Source: Helicobacter cinaedi CCUG 18818 = ATCC BAA-847 | GTDB taxonomy: Bacteria; Campylobacterota; Campylobacteria; Campylobacterales; Helicobacteraceae | Direction of reading: 5' to 3' | Assembly: GCF_000155475.1 (NCBI RefSeq) | Contig: NZ_DS990391.1 | Span: forward strand, 180,394-244,393 | DNA length: 64,000 bases | In this document: positions 45,524 to 53,723 of the stretch, one piece after another | Numbering within the stretch: position 1 is the first letter of the stretch | How the letters are laid out: each line of letters starts with the position of its first letter | The notes under the pieces: generated by a model | Seen by the model: the letters and a program-made list of their open reading frames with translations, nothing else | What the model was told of the DNA's origin: nothing | The model's database searches: none | Translations under genes and position numbers: made by a program

Positions 45524-45534
45524 AAAATGGAAAA

Positions 45535-47838
45535 ATGATATATAAAGCGGAAAATGCGGAAGCCTTACCGACATCTGGGGCATTCACAGAGACAAATCAA
45601 GTGCCGTTCTCTAACACCATTATACCACAAATGCCAAAGGATAATAGCGACCCAGCAAAAACTTTTCAATATTTTAAAGATGATTTTGTAAAGGCTTATC
45701 CTAAAGCATTAGAATATTTTGAAGGACACGAACCGAGTGCGATTTATCTCTCACACTTTGCAAAAGAGAAAATACAAGAAGCAAATGAAGCCTTGCACAA
45801 CACCGCAAAAGATGAGTTTAGCAGAATATTAAAAGACATAGGATTTAAACAAAGCGAGATAAATCAAGTGCTAGATCTTACAAATATATATGATGTTGAA
45901 TACTCTTTGTCAAAAGTAAGAGAATATTTAGATTATGCAAAAAAGCATTATGATACTCTCCCACAAGACCAACAAACTCTAGCAAAAGATTTGCTCAAAC
46001 ATAAACAAGATATACTCAATATATATGAAAGTAAAATGCCACAATATAAAGAGCTAGAAAATAAGCGTATTTTAATGGGTGGCTTTCATAACAACGCAAA
46101 GGTTTTAGGCAGTGATGAACATCAAATGCTAAAAGGCATTATTGATGAATTCTGTAAGCCACAAACCATAAAAGATTCTATACAAGACAATCCGCAATTA
46201 AGTGCATTGCAAACAAAAATACAGCAGTCAAGGCAACAAATCGCGGAGAGTAAGAATCCTGATAAAGAGTATTTACACCACGCTTTCAAGCCTGATGAAA
46301 TAATCCAGCTAGAAAAGCAATATTTCAATCAAGCAATGCCACAAGAGTATAAAGAGCTTATACAAGATTTCCCACGACTATATGAGCAACACTTAGCAAA
46401 TGAGCTAAAAGCCTATGTCAAAGATACAGATACAATACAAGAAGTTACAACACAGCTTTTAAACGACTTTAAAGACAAGCCTTTTAAAGATACAGCTAAA
46501 AATGCAGAAAATCTACTCATCAATACATTAAGAGATAAAGCTAAGGAACTAGGCTTTAAAGAACTGGATATAAACAAACCTAGCTTTAAAGTGGCATTTG
46601 GGAAGTTTCAAGCAAGGCTTAAAAAAGGGGACATACAAGACTTAAGCGAACATATTGCTATAAACTCACTGCGTAAAAATAGGCTAAGAATACAAGAAGA
46701 GTTAAACATTAAACCTTTAAAAGAATTTGGCACAAATTATGCAGAACATTATCATAGTGGAGAATCTGCAATACAAAAGCTACTAGCAGAAAGACAAGGG
46801 CAAGTGAGCGGGGCATTTTATCGCAAAGAATTAGGGGATATTGATTTAGTATGGGGAGATTCTAACTTTGGATTAAAGCATATTTTAGACAAGCACGGGA
46901 GTGAGTTTAAGGATATAGCAAAAGAGCTAGATGAGATTATACAAAATGGGGAAGTGGTAAAAAATAGCGATAGGGCAACTTTACAATACACAAAAGAAAA
47001 TGGTGAGATTTTTAAAGTAGGATTAAAAGGAAATTGGAAAGGCGAACCTACACAAAATAAATGGATTATTACGGCTTATAAAGATGAAAGAGAAATGGCT
47101 AAGACCATCAACTCTAGCGATTTTACAAAAGGCGAGACTCTGCCTTTAAACTCTAACGCCATTATACCACAACAAACCCTAGAATCTACAATGCAAAAGT
47201 TTAATTACGATGAGAAAAAAGCTAAAGACTTATTAGAGTGGCATAAGGATTCTAGCCCTTTAACAAAAGATGAAAATGGAGTGCCTAAAGTGTTTTATCA
47301 CGGAAGCGAAACTGATAAACCTTTTGAAGTATTTTTAAGTGAAAAAGACCAAACAAAATGGGGATTTTGGTTTAGCAGTAATGCAGATGATGCAGATTTA
47401 TACGCTAGGACTAGAGGCAATCAAGCAGGGAAGCACGGATATGAAGTTTTTCTCAAAGCAAAAAATATATTTGATTTCAATGATGAGAAAAATTTAGAAG
47501 TGCTTAAAAAGATTTTTAGCAAAGAGGATTATGAGTTTAAGCTGGATACCTTGCAAAAATGGGGAAATGAAATTAATGTTTTCAATATACTAAAGGATAC
47601 AAATTTTGATAGATATAGAAGCAAAGCAGAAGTATTTAAAAATGAACTGAAAAAATTAGGATACGATGGGATAAAAGAGCTAGGCGACACGATTGTAGTC
47701 TTTGATTCCAATCAAATAAAGCATATTGATAATCAAGGCGTAAATGGCAAGTATTTTAATGAATCTAGTCCTAATATCTATCAATCTAACGCCCATTTAG
47801 GCAGTGGATTGGTGGGTGGAAGTGTGAGCGGGAATTGA
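45535..47838 (+). pseudogene. Polyvalent protein module: nuclease-like plus ADP-ribosyltransferase-like domains
   Basis: 767 codons. After a long helical part comes GAFYRKELGDIDLVWGDSNF GLKHILDKHG (about residues 420-450), the pattern of proteins annotated as putative barnase/colicin E5 endoribonucleases in Helicobacter. Then follow SSPLTKDENGVPKVFYHGSE and WGFWFSSNADDADLYARTRG (about 575-625), the YHG ... WFSS core of ART-type domains of polyvalent proteins. The end YDGIKELGDTIVVFDSNQIK completes that fold. The junctions at 45523/45535 and 47838 are frameshifts, so it was part of the larger gene. Confidence 0.6.
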
Positions 47839-48623
47839 GAGTGATGAAAATGGTAATCTAACCTTTAGCCCTGAAAAGTTTGCGTTTGGATTGCTAGGTG
47901 GAGTGATAGGAAGCAAGGCAGTTACTCAAGGCTTTACATACTTAAAAAATAATCCAAAGCTAAAAGAAGCGGTGGCAAGGGAACTAGCCGATACTCTAGC
48001 ACAAGGCTTTGATAAAGCAAAGGCAAAATATCCACTTTTAAGTGCGTTAGAACCACGCTATATAATCCAAAATGAAAGGGGTAGAATAGTCCAAGCAAAA
48101 GTGATGATAAAGTGAGCTAGAGAAAAAAGAGCAAAAGGGAATCTATAATGTAGCGTTCAATGGGAAAAATGCTGTTTTGATACAAAAGGATTTGAGAGCG
48201 GTAGATGAAGCCCTAAAATTGACGCAAGGCTATCATTTAGAGCATTCACAAAAGAGAAAGGGTGCAAAGCATATCAAAATAGAACATTTACAAGATTCTA
48301 CAAAAGAGGGCTATGTTACAGATTTAGAGTTGGTGAATCTAGGGAAAGATTTAAGAACTTTTTTAAAAGATTATGAGCCTTTTGTAGAAAAGCAAAAAAG
48401 CGGACAAGAAGCTAGAATCTACGAGTGGGAAAACAAAGAGGGTGTTAGATTTAGACTAGTAAGCAAGATACAAGGTGGTGGCACAACCTCCGACTCACAC
48501 CTTGAATCCGCGGAAGAAATTATAACATTTTATAGTGATAGAAACCTTAAAGACAAAATGGAATTTAAAAATCCTATACTAAAGGTGCAAGAAAAATTTA
48601 AATTTAATCCGCAAAAAAGCTAA
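47839..48623 (+). pseudogene. Polyvalent protein: Gly-rich segment and third nuclease-like module
   Basis: The +2 frame after 47838 gives ESDENGNLTFSPEKFAFGLL and GGVIGSKAVTQGF, a segment that recurs near the C-termini of large polyvalent proteins. A shift at 48110 leads to KDLRAVDEALKLTQGYHLEH, GAKHIKIEHLQ, VTDLELVNLGKDLRTFL, YEWENKEGVRFRLVSKIQGG and EEIITFYSDRNL. The conserved His in GAKHI..EHL and the strand-rich body suggest another PBECR-like RNase. Frames used are 47891-48115 and 48177-48623. Confidence 0.45.
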
Positions 48624-48635
48624 AGACTTACTAGA

Positions 48636-48890
48636 ATGGCTAAGGACTCAAGCCCTTTGACAAAAGATGAAAATGGAGTGCCTAAAGTGTTTTATCACGG
48701 AAGCAAAGAAAAAGGCTTTGAAATATTTGAAAGACAAGAAAAAGGCAAATTTGATATAGGATTTTGGTTTAGTGATAATAAAGCCTTTGCTGATAAATAC
48801 ACTATAGACACATTATCTGCCAATAAAGGCAGTCTCTATAAAGTCTTTTTGAATATGAAAAATCCTTTTTTCAATGAATGCACCGCTTAA
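48636..48890 (+). pseudogene. Truncated second ADP-ribosyltransferase-like module
   Basis: SSPLTKDENGVPKVFYHGSK and IGFWFSDNKAFADKY repeat the first half of the ART-like module at 47250, but the sequence stops at MKNPFFNECTA and the second half is absent. The DNA around KDENGVPKVFYHG is nearly identical in the two copies, indicating duplication. Together with the preceding frame (KAKDLLEW) it shows a frameshift at about 48635. Confidence 0.5.
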
Positions 48891-49033
48891 TGAATCTAAA
48901 AAAAGCAGAAATCCATAATATTTTCACACCCACCCCCCAATAAAACCATTTAACCCTTTTGTTTTCAAAATCCATTTTTTTATAATGCCCCTGTGTGTGA
49001 GCAAGATGTTTAAAGAAAAAAAGGAGAGCAACA

Positions 49034-49376
49034 ATGAAACTTAGAATCCACAATCAAAGACTTTGCAGAAGCTTTGGGTGAAACAGATGAGCTTGGTGAG
49101 TATAGGATAGAGCATTACCACAGAGCTATCCCAAAAGTGAGTGTGAGAAATAATCTAAGACATATTTTTTCACCATTGCTAGAAGTCAAGGATTGCATAC
49201 TAAAATTATTTTCTTGCGTGAGCTTTTTGGTGTGTTTGCCTATCACCTTAATCCTATCAGCTTTGGAGTATGATAGTAGGCGGAGAATAAAAGTATTGTA
49301 TCTCTACCTTGTAAAACATAAGAAAGAGATAAAGGCTTACAACAAATATTTAGAACAGACAAAGGAGAAAAAATGA
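49034..49376 (+). pseudogene. Small membrane protein, frameshift near its start
   Basis: The ATG at 49034 (AAGGAGAG site) runs into TGA after 15 codons. The shifted frame reads ESTIKDFAEALGETDELGEY and continues intact to 49376. A hydrophobic segment (FSCVSFLVCLPITLILSALE) and a basic tail follow. If initiation occurred later, 49074 would give a 100-aa protein. It overlaps the next gene by four bases. Confidence 0.4.
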
Positions 49377-49723
49377 TTAAATTAGAGCAAATGGTGATTC
49401 CGAGACAATTTTTAATGGAATTTCACAACGCAATATCCCATATCTATTCTCGCTACTACAAATCAGGTAAGCAAGAAAATCTTGCAAGAGCTTGTAATCA
49501 TTTTAAAAGAGGGGCACTTGATTTATACAAGATAATTGTTAAAGATTTTTTTATACTACAAGAACAAAATAAAAGTTTAGACCAAGACAACAGCATTCAA
49601 AAGGAACTACACAAAATTCGTGCAAAAGAATATGGCAGTATAGGAAATGATATGGCTAGGCTTGATTCCTTTAATAGATACCGCCTACTTGCAGAAAAAA
49701 TTATAAAAACAATAAGAAATTAA
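49373..49723 (+). CDS. Hypothetical helical protein, 116 aa
   Basis: Intact, charged, helical, with no membrane segment. Motifs such as ISHIYSRYYKSGKQENLARA and LHKIRAKEYGSIGNDMARLD are unknown to me. Translation is coupled to the upstream gene (ATGA). Confidence 0.5.
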   Translation: MIKLEQMVIPRQFLMEFHNAISHIYSRYYKSGKQENLARACNHFKRGALDLYKIIVKDFFILQEQNKSLDQDNSIQKELHKIRAKEYGSIGNDMARLDSFNRYRLLAEKIIKTIRN

Positions 49724-49887
49724 TCAAAAACAACCACATACACATCGCTCACATTTTAACCCTCCTTTTTTATCAAAAATACTTATACAATAAACACGCT
49801 TCCTTGTGGTGTTTATCATAACCCATAAGCCCCGCTTTTAGCATAGGCGGAGCGGATTCTAACAAATAAGTAAGAAGGTAATAGAGT

Positions 49888-50250
49888 ATGATAATAGGCA
49901 TAATTGTAATTTTAGCAATAGCCTTGTTTATAGCTGTGATTATCTTGCGTTCTATCTATAGCAATGAAGCCTTTGTCACAATAGAAAAAAGCAATAAAGA
50001 ATGTTTTGTTGCAGAAGTGCAAAAATACGCAGAAGTTGGGTATTATCCCATAAGTGATTGCGTTATAGATGGTTATGGCAATTATAAAATACACTTAAAA
50101 AAAAGACTTGAAAACCTACACAGATTCACAGGTGCAAAAGGCGGAAAGGGCGATTTTTTATACTGCTATGATTGTAAGCTTTATCTTTGGCTTGGGATTT
50201 GGATATTTTGCTCTAGGGTGGCTTTTGAAATAGATAAGAGTAAAGAATGA
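49888..50250 (+). CDS. Small protein with N-terminal membrane anchor
   Basis: 120 aa. Residues 1-22 form one membrane helix (MIIGIIVILAIALFIAVIIL), followed by a soluble domain with four cysteines, including YCYDCK near the C-terminus. A second hydrophobic stretch (LYLWLGIWIFCS) lies close to the end. The upstream 160 bases (49724-49887) carry no gene but a strong minus-strand GGAGGG followed at once by ATGTGA. Function unknown; it overlaps the next gene by four bases. Confidence 0.5.
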   Translation: MIIGIIVILAIALFIAVIILRSIYSNEAFVTIEKSNKECFVAEVQKYAEVGYYPISDCVIDGYGNYKIHLKKRLENLHRFTGAKGGKGDFLYCYDCKLYLWLGIWIFCSRVAFEIDKSKE

Positions 50251-50426
50251 TAGGTGATTTTTATACGCACAACAAAAAAGGTGGTCGGTATAAGGTGGTG
50301 AATCTAGCAGAGTTTAAAAGCGATACGCAGGACTTGCTTTGTGTGATATATACTGATAGATATGGTGTTTTGTATGTGCGTTTGCTAAGGGAGTTTATAT
50401 GCAAATTTAGTAAGATTAAGGAGTAG
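50247..50426 (+). CDS. DUF1653-like small protein
   Basis: 59 aa (ATGA overlap with the previous gene). GDFYTHNKKGGRYKVVNLAE and VIYTDRYGVLYVRLLREF fit the DUF1653 pattern G.Y.H.KGG.Y.V ... vvY ... YVRP. Such domains occur as stand-alone proteins near mobile genes; function unknown. Confidence 0.55.
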   Translation: MIGDFYTHNKKGGRYKVVNLAEFKSDTQDLLCVIYTDRYGVLYVRLLREFICKFSKIKE

Positions 50427-50431
50427 AAAAA

Positions 50432-50638
50432 ATGTGTGATATAGCTTGAAATATCATTATTGTGTGCTTGACATTATCTATTGCATCTATTGTCGTGGCA
50501 TTAAATGAAAAAATAAAAAGGATAAAAGAAAGTAACAAAACACTAGATGAGATTATTTATTTACATAAAGTGATACACGATATTGAGATTACTTTGGGAG
50601 AAATTTTAGAAGCAGGAGCAGAAAATGAAGCAAGGTAA
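50432..50638 (+). pseudogene. Small membrane protein with an in-frame TGA
   Basis: The ATG at 50432 follows AAGGAG. Codon 6 is TGA, after which the same frame gives NIIIVCLTLSIASIVVALNE (one membrane helix) and a coiled-coil tail to 50638. A TGG-to-TGA change would explain it. Confidence 0.4.
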
Positions 50639-51527
50639 AGCGTGATTCTAAAATCTCTGTTAGCATCTAGACAATTCCTTATTGCTCTTGTTTTGAGTTG
50701 CCGAGTTTTTCTTGGTAACTAAATCTTTGCGGACTCCTTAAAACTTCCCTATTTCCATCATTTTGAACCATTTGGTTGATTTGCCCCACTTTTCTAACAC
50801 TCACTGACCTGCTCCCACCCACATTTTAATTAGCTCTGTTTGCATTGCTTTGCGTTGGCGTTTTTGCATTGCGTGATTGCCCAGCCCCACACATTTTTTC
50901 TACCTTTGTTTTGTGTTTTTGCACCTGCCCCACATTTGCTTTACCCCGCTTTGGTGTTTTTGTATTGCCTCACATTTGCTTTGTGTTTTCACCATCGCTT
51001 TTTCTATCTCGCCCACATTTTGCCTTGCCTCGCCTTGATTTGTCTTGCTGCCCTTTTTGTCCGCCACCCACATTTGCTTTGTCCGTTCTCACTCCGCCCA
51101 CATCACCCACATTTGAAGTGGTGGGGATTTTTGGCGTGTATGTTTTGCTTTTAAAATAATTTGTTTTGCGTGGATTGTGGAATAATTTGCAAAGATTTTT
51201 GATTTTTGTGAAAAAAATTGCAAATGCAAAAATGCGATTTGGCGTTGTGTGCTTTGTGGTAGCTTGGATTCAGGCTTTGTGTATAGGCGTGGAGTGGCGT
51301 TTGTAGCGGTGTTTGGGGTGTTTGTGTGATAGGTTTGCGTGATGTGTAAAAGACTGATGAAGCGGTGGAATGGACTAGGGATTTGTGTAATGGTGGCAGA
51401 AATGTTAGCCTTTGGAATAGCGAGTGTAAGGGTATTGTGCGGTTTGTTTGTGAGATTTTTGCAAAAAGTGGCAAATTTGTGGTATGACTGCGGCGATTTT
51501 GATTTAAGGAATCGTGTTTTTTGAAAA
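50639..51527. other. Gene-free right arm of the prophage with degenerate CCCACATTTGC repeats
   Basis: No convincing gene. At 50810-51125 the plus strand is pyrimidine-rich, with higher GC than the rest, and repeats the word CCCACATTTGCTTTG in decayed forms about every 40-60 bases (near 50818, 50882, 50927, 50968, 51011, 51066, 51110). Three frames are open at once, which reflects composition, not coding. The open frame at 51342-51524 (MCKRLMKRWNGLG...) is weak. Confidence 0.45.
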
Positions 51528-51549
51528 GTGTGTCAAGTTTTGTGCCAAA
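51528..51549 (+). repeat. Candidate attR (right direct repeat)
   Basis: GTGTGTCAAGTTTTGTG followed by CCAAA; 20 of 22 identical to 25995-26016 in direct orientation, 25.5 kb apart. Confidence 0.4.
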
Positions 51550-51696
51550 TGCCTTGTGTGCGAAGCGTAAAGCGTGAAAAATGATAAATAGCCTATAATT
51601 TTATAGCCTGATGAAAGAAGCCTTATTTTAGGAATTTTAGGGGTTTTGCTGGAAGTGGGTTTGCGATTAAGAATTGGTGTTTGTAGAATCTAGATT

Positions 51697-52203
51697 CTAC
51701 TTATCAAAGCCTTGAAAGGAATGCAGGGCGGATTCTATATCAATATGACAATAGCCACTAGGATTTTTCTCTAAATATTTTTGATGATAGCTTTCTGCTT
51801 CATAGAAGTTAGCTAAAGGCAGAATCTCCGTAACCGCCTTGCGATTCTGCCCTTGCTCCCATTTTTTGAGACACTCTCTTATCACGCTTTCACTTTGTGA
51901 ATCTTCATAATACACGCCATTGCGATATTGTGTGCCTCTGTCATTACCTTGATAATTTAACGCGCAAGGATCAATAATGGATAAAAACCGCTCTATAATC
52001 TCACGCAGGGACAGAGCAGATTCATCATATTCTAGCTTCAAAGTCTCTACCGCCCCACTTGCCCCACTGCATACAAGATCATAGCTTGGATTAGCGATCT
52101 TGGAATTTGCATAGCCCACGCTAGAATCTAGCACACCTTTAAGCCTATCAAAATAGCCCTGCATTCCCCAAAAGCACCCACCAGCAAGATAAATCACCGC
52201 CAT
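51697..52203 (-). CDS. msrA: Peptide methionine sulfoxide reductase A
   Basis: MsrA repairs methionine-S-sulfoxide. The catalytic motif AGGCFWGMQ is at the N-terminus, with [21 protein letters not shown] and [16 protein letters not shown] further on. The protein ends after the A domain; there is no fused MsrB, unlike the MsrAB fusion I recall in H. pylori. I chose ATG 52203 ([15 protein letters not shown] site) over the ORF start at 52221. The 3' end touches the palindrome GTAGAATCTAGATTCTAC (51683-51700), which may end transcription. Confidence 0.93.
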   Translation of the reverse strand: MAVIYLAGGCFWGMQGYFDRLKGVLDSSVGYANSKIANPSYDLVCSGASGAVETLKLEYDESALSLREIIERFLSIIDPCALNYQGNDRGTQYRNGVYYEDSQSESVIRECLKKWEQGQNRKAVTEILPLANFYEAESYHQKYLEKNPSGYCHIDIESALHSFQGFDK

Positions 52204-52307
52204 TTTTGCCCTTTCATACAATGAAATTATTTGAAATGTTAAGTATTTGAGATAGAATCCTACTTACATTGTTTGCACAAAGCACAAACAGGTTCAAAGG
52301 ATTTTCA

Positions 52308-53723
52308 TTGCAACACATATCAAAAGACACACGACAAGACACATTACAACCCACGCAAAAAGCCCTGTTGCGTTCTATCCCTAAAGTTGATACGCTTCTA
52401 GCCCACGCTGATTTACAAGACTTTGATAAAGCCTTTATTCTGCCCCTAATCTATGAGTATTTACAAACTTTGCGAGATTCTATCTCGCAAGGAAAAAGCC
52501 CAAATACAGATTTAAACACACACGCTAAAACGATAAAAACTAAGGCAATGCAAGCTCAAGCCCCCACAATGCAAAGTGTGATAAACGCCACAGGAGTGGT
52601 GATTCACACAAACCTTGGACGCAGTGTCTTTTCACAAGAGATTATGGAACAAATCACCCCACTACTCACCGCCTACAACACGCTAGAATACGATTTGCAC
52701 AAGGGCAAAAGGGGGGAGCGATATATCCACGCTACGCAGATTCTAGCTCAAATGTTTGGCGTAGAATCCGCCCTGCTAGTGAACAACAACGCCGCAAGCG
52801 TGCTTTTAATCCTAAATACCTTTGCTAAGGATAAAGAAGTCATCATCTCGCGTGGGGAGCTTGTAGAGATAGGCGGGAGCTTTAGAATCCCAGAAGTGAT
52901 GAAAAGTGCTTCAAGCATTTTATGCGAAGTGGGCGCGACAAACAAGACGCATTTACGCGATTATGAAAACGCCATAAACGAACAAACAGCGATGATTATG
53001 AAAGTCCACCAAAGCAATTTTAAGCAAATTGGCTTTACCAAAGACTGCCATATAAAAGAGCTTATCACTCTCGCAAAAAAGCATAATCTCATTGATTATT
53101 TTGACTTAGGCAGCGGACATTGTGGAATCTTAAGCCTTAAAGATGAGCCAAGTGTGAGTGAAATTTGTAAATACAAGCCTTCACTGCTTAGCTTCAGTGG
53201 CGATAAGCTTTTTGGCGGACCGCAGCTTGGCATTATCCTTGGCAAAAAAAAGCTTATAGACAAGCTCAAATCTAATCAGCTTTTGCGCGCCTTAAGAGTG
53301 GATAAGTTTAGCATTCTTGCCCTTATTGCGACACTTCAAGCCTACAAAGACAAAGCCTATCACAAAATCCCAACCCTTAATATGCTTTCACTCCCGCTAG
53401 AAAAGCTAGAATCTAGGGCAAAAGTTTTACAAAGCAAGATTGCTCAATCTCGCATTAGCCAACAAATGCAAGTGGAAGTCTTAAGGCTATCTTCACTTGC
53501 TGGGGGCGGGAGTGTGCCGCATATTGAGTTTGAATCTTGGGGAGTGAGTTTGCAAAACAAGATTCTAAATGCCAAAGCGTTTGAAGAAAAATTGCGTTTG
53601 CAAGGGCTTATCACCTGCATACAAAAAGATAAAATCCTGCTAGATGTGCGGACTTTGCTCCCGCACGATGAAGAAAAGATTGTGATGATTTTAGAATCTG
53701 TTTTGGGGCAAGGCAATGACTAA
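52308..53723 (+). CDS. selA: L-seryl-tRNA(Sec) selenium transferase SelA
   Basis: SelA converts Ser-tRNA(Sec) to Sec-tRNA(Sec) using selenophosphate and PLP. Motifs visible are INATGVVIHTNLGRSVFS, VNNNAASVLLIL, ISRGELVEIGGSFRIPEVM and the PLP lysine region LLSFSGDKLFGGPQLGIILG. I prefer TTG 52308 (AAAGGA six bases upstream) although the frame extends to a TTG at 52269. The gene overlaps selB by eight bases. Its presence means the organism makes selenoproteins, most likely a formate dehydrogenase located elsewhere. Confidence 0.94.
   Translation: MQHISKDTRQDTLQPTQKALLRSIPKVDTLLAHADLQDFDKAFILPLIYEYLQTLRDSISQGKSPNTDLNTHAKTIKTKAMQAQAPTMQSVINATGVVIHTNLGRSVFSQEIMEQITPLLTAYNTLEYDLHKGKRGERYIHATQILAQMFGVESALLVNNNAASVLLILNTFAKDKEVIISRGELVEIGGSFRIPEVMKSASSILCEVGATNKTHLRDYENAINEQTAMIMKVHQSNFKQIGFTKDCHIKELITLAKKHNLIDYFDLGSGHCGILSLKDEPSVSEICKYKPSLLSFSGDKLFGGPQLGIILGKKKLIDKLKSNQLLRALRVDKFSILALIATLQAYKDKAYHKIPTLNMLSLPLEKLESRAKVLQSKIAQSRISQQMQVEVLRLSSLAGGGSVPHIEFESWGVSLQNKILNAKAFEEKLRLQGLITCIQKDKILLDVRTLLPHDEEKIVMILESVLGQGND

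Larger units (their letters stand above)
25995..51549. mobile_element. Decayed 25.5-kb prophage
   Basis: Evidence read directly: an integrase remnant near the left end, replication genes, small repressor-like proteins, structural genes, a portal gene and a large polyvalent protein gene, bracketed by a 20/22 direct repeat. Many genes carry frameshifts or stops, while the flanking chromosome does not. The AGATTCT/AGAATCT word that saturates the chromosome is sparse inside. Size and gene types match the small H. pylori podovirus-like prophages (KHP30/1961P type) as I remember them; relatedness is inference. The ends are set by the direct repeat and could be off by some tens to hundreds of bases. 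Confidence 0.8.

Noticed and set aside
49724..49887. Another small toxin-like locus on the minus strand (GGAGGG before ATG)
   Set aside because: The ATG is followed at once by TGA and the alternative GTG frame has only ten codons; at best a dead copy.
39993..50449. In-frame TGA codons at 39993 and 50447 where Trp would fit, suggesting TGA recoding or selenocysteine
   Set aside because: TGA works as normal stop elsewhere in the phage, TAA and TAG interruptions are as common (29868, 40798), and no SECIS-like hairpin follows. Ordinary decay explains them.
50840..51159. Two overlapping 104-aa open frames rich in C, F, H and P
   Set aside because: They are open in parallel because the strand is pyrimidine-rich and repetitive; no ribosome site, no domain, and residue usage is unlike other proteins in the window.
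25886..51700. Palindromes with AGAATCTAGATTCT at 25886 and 51683 as prophage ends
   Set aside because: The word AGAATCT is so frequent in this genome that two such palindromes are weak evidence; one overlaps the msrA stop and acts more simply as a terminator.
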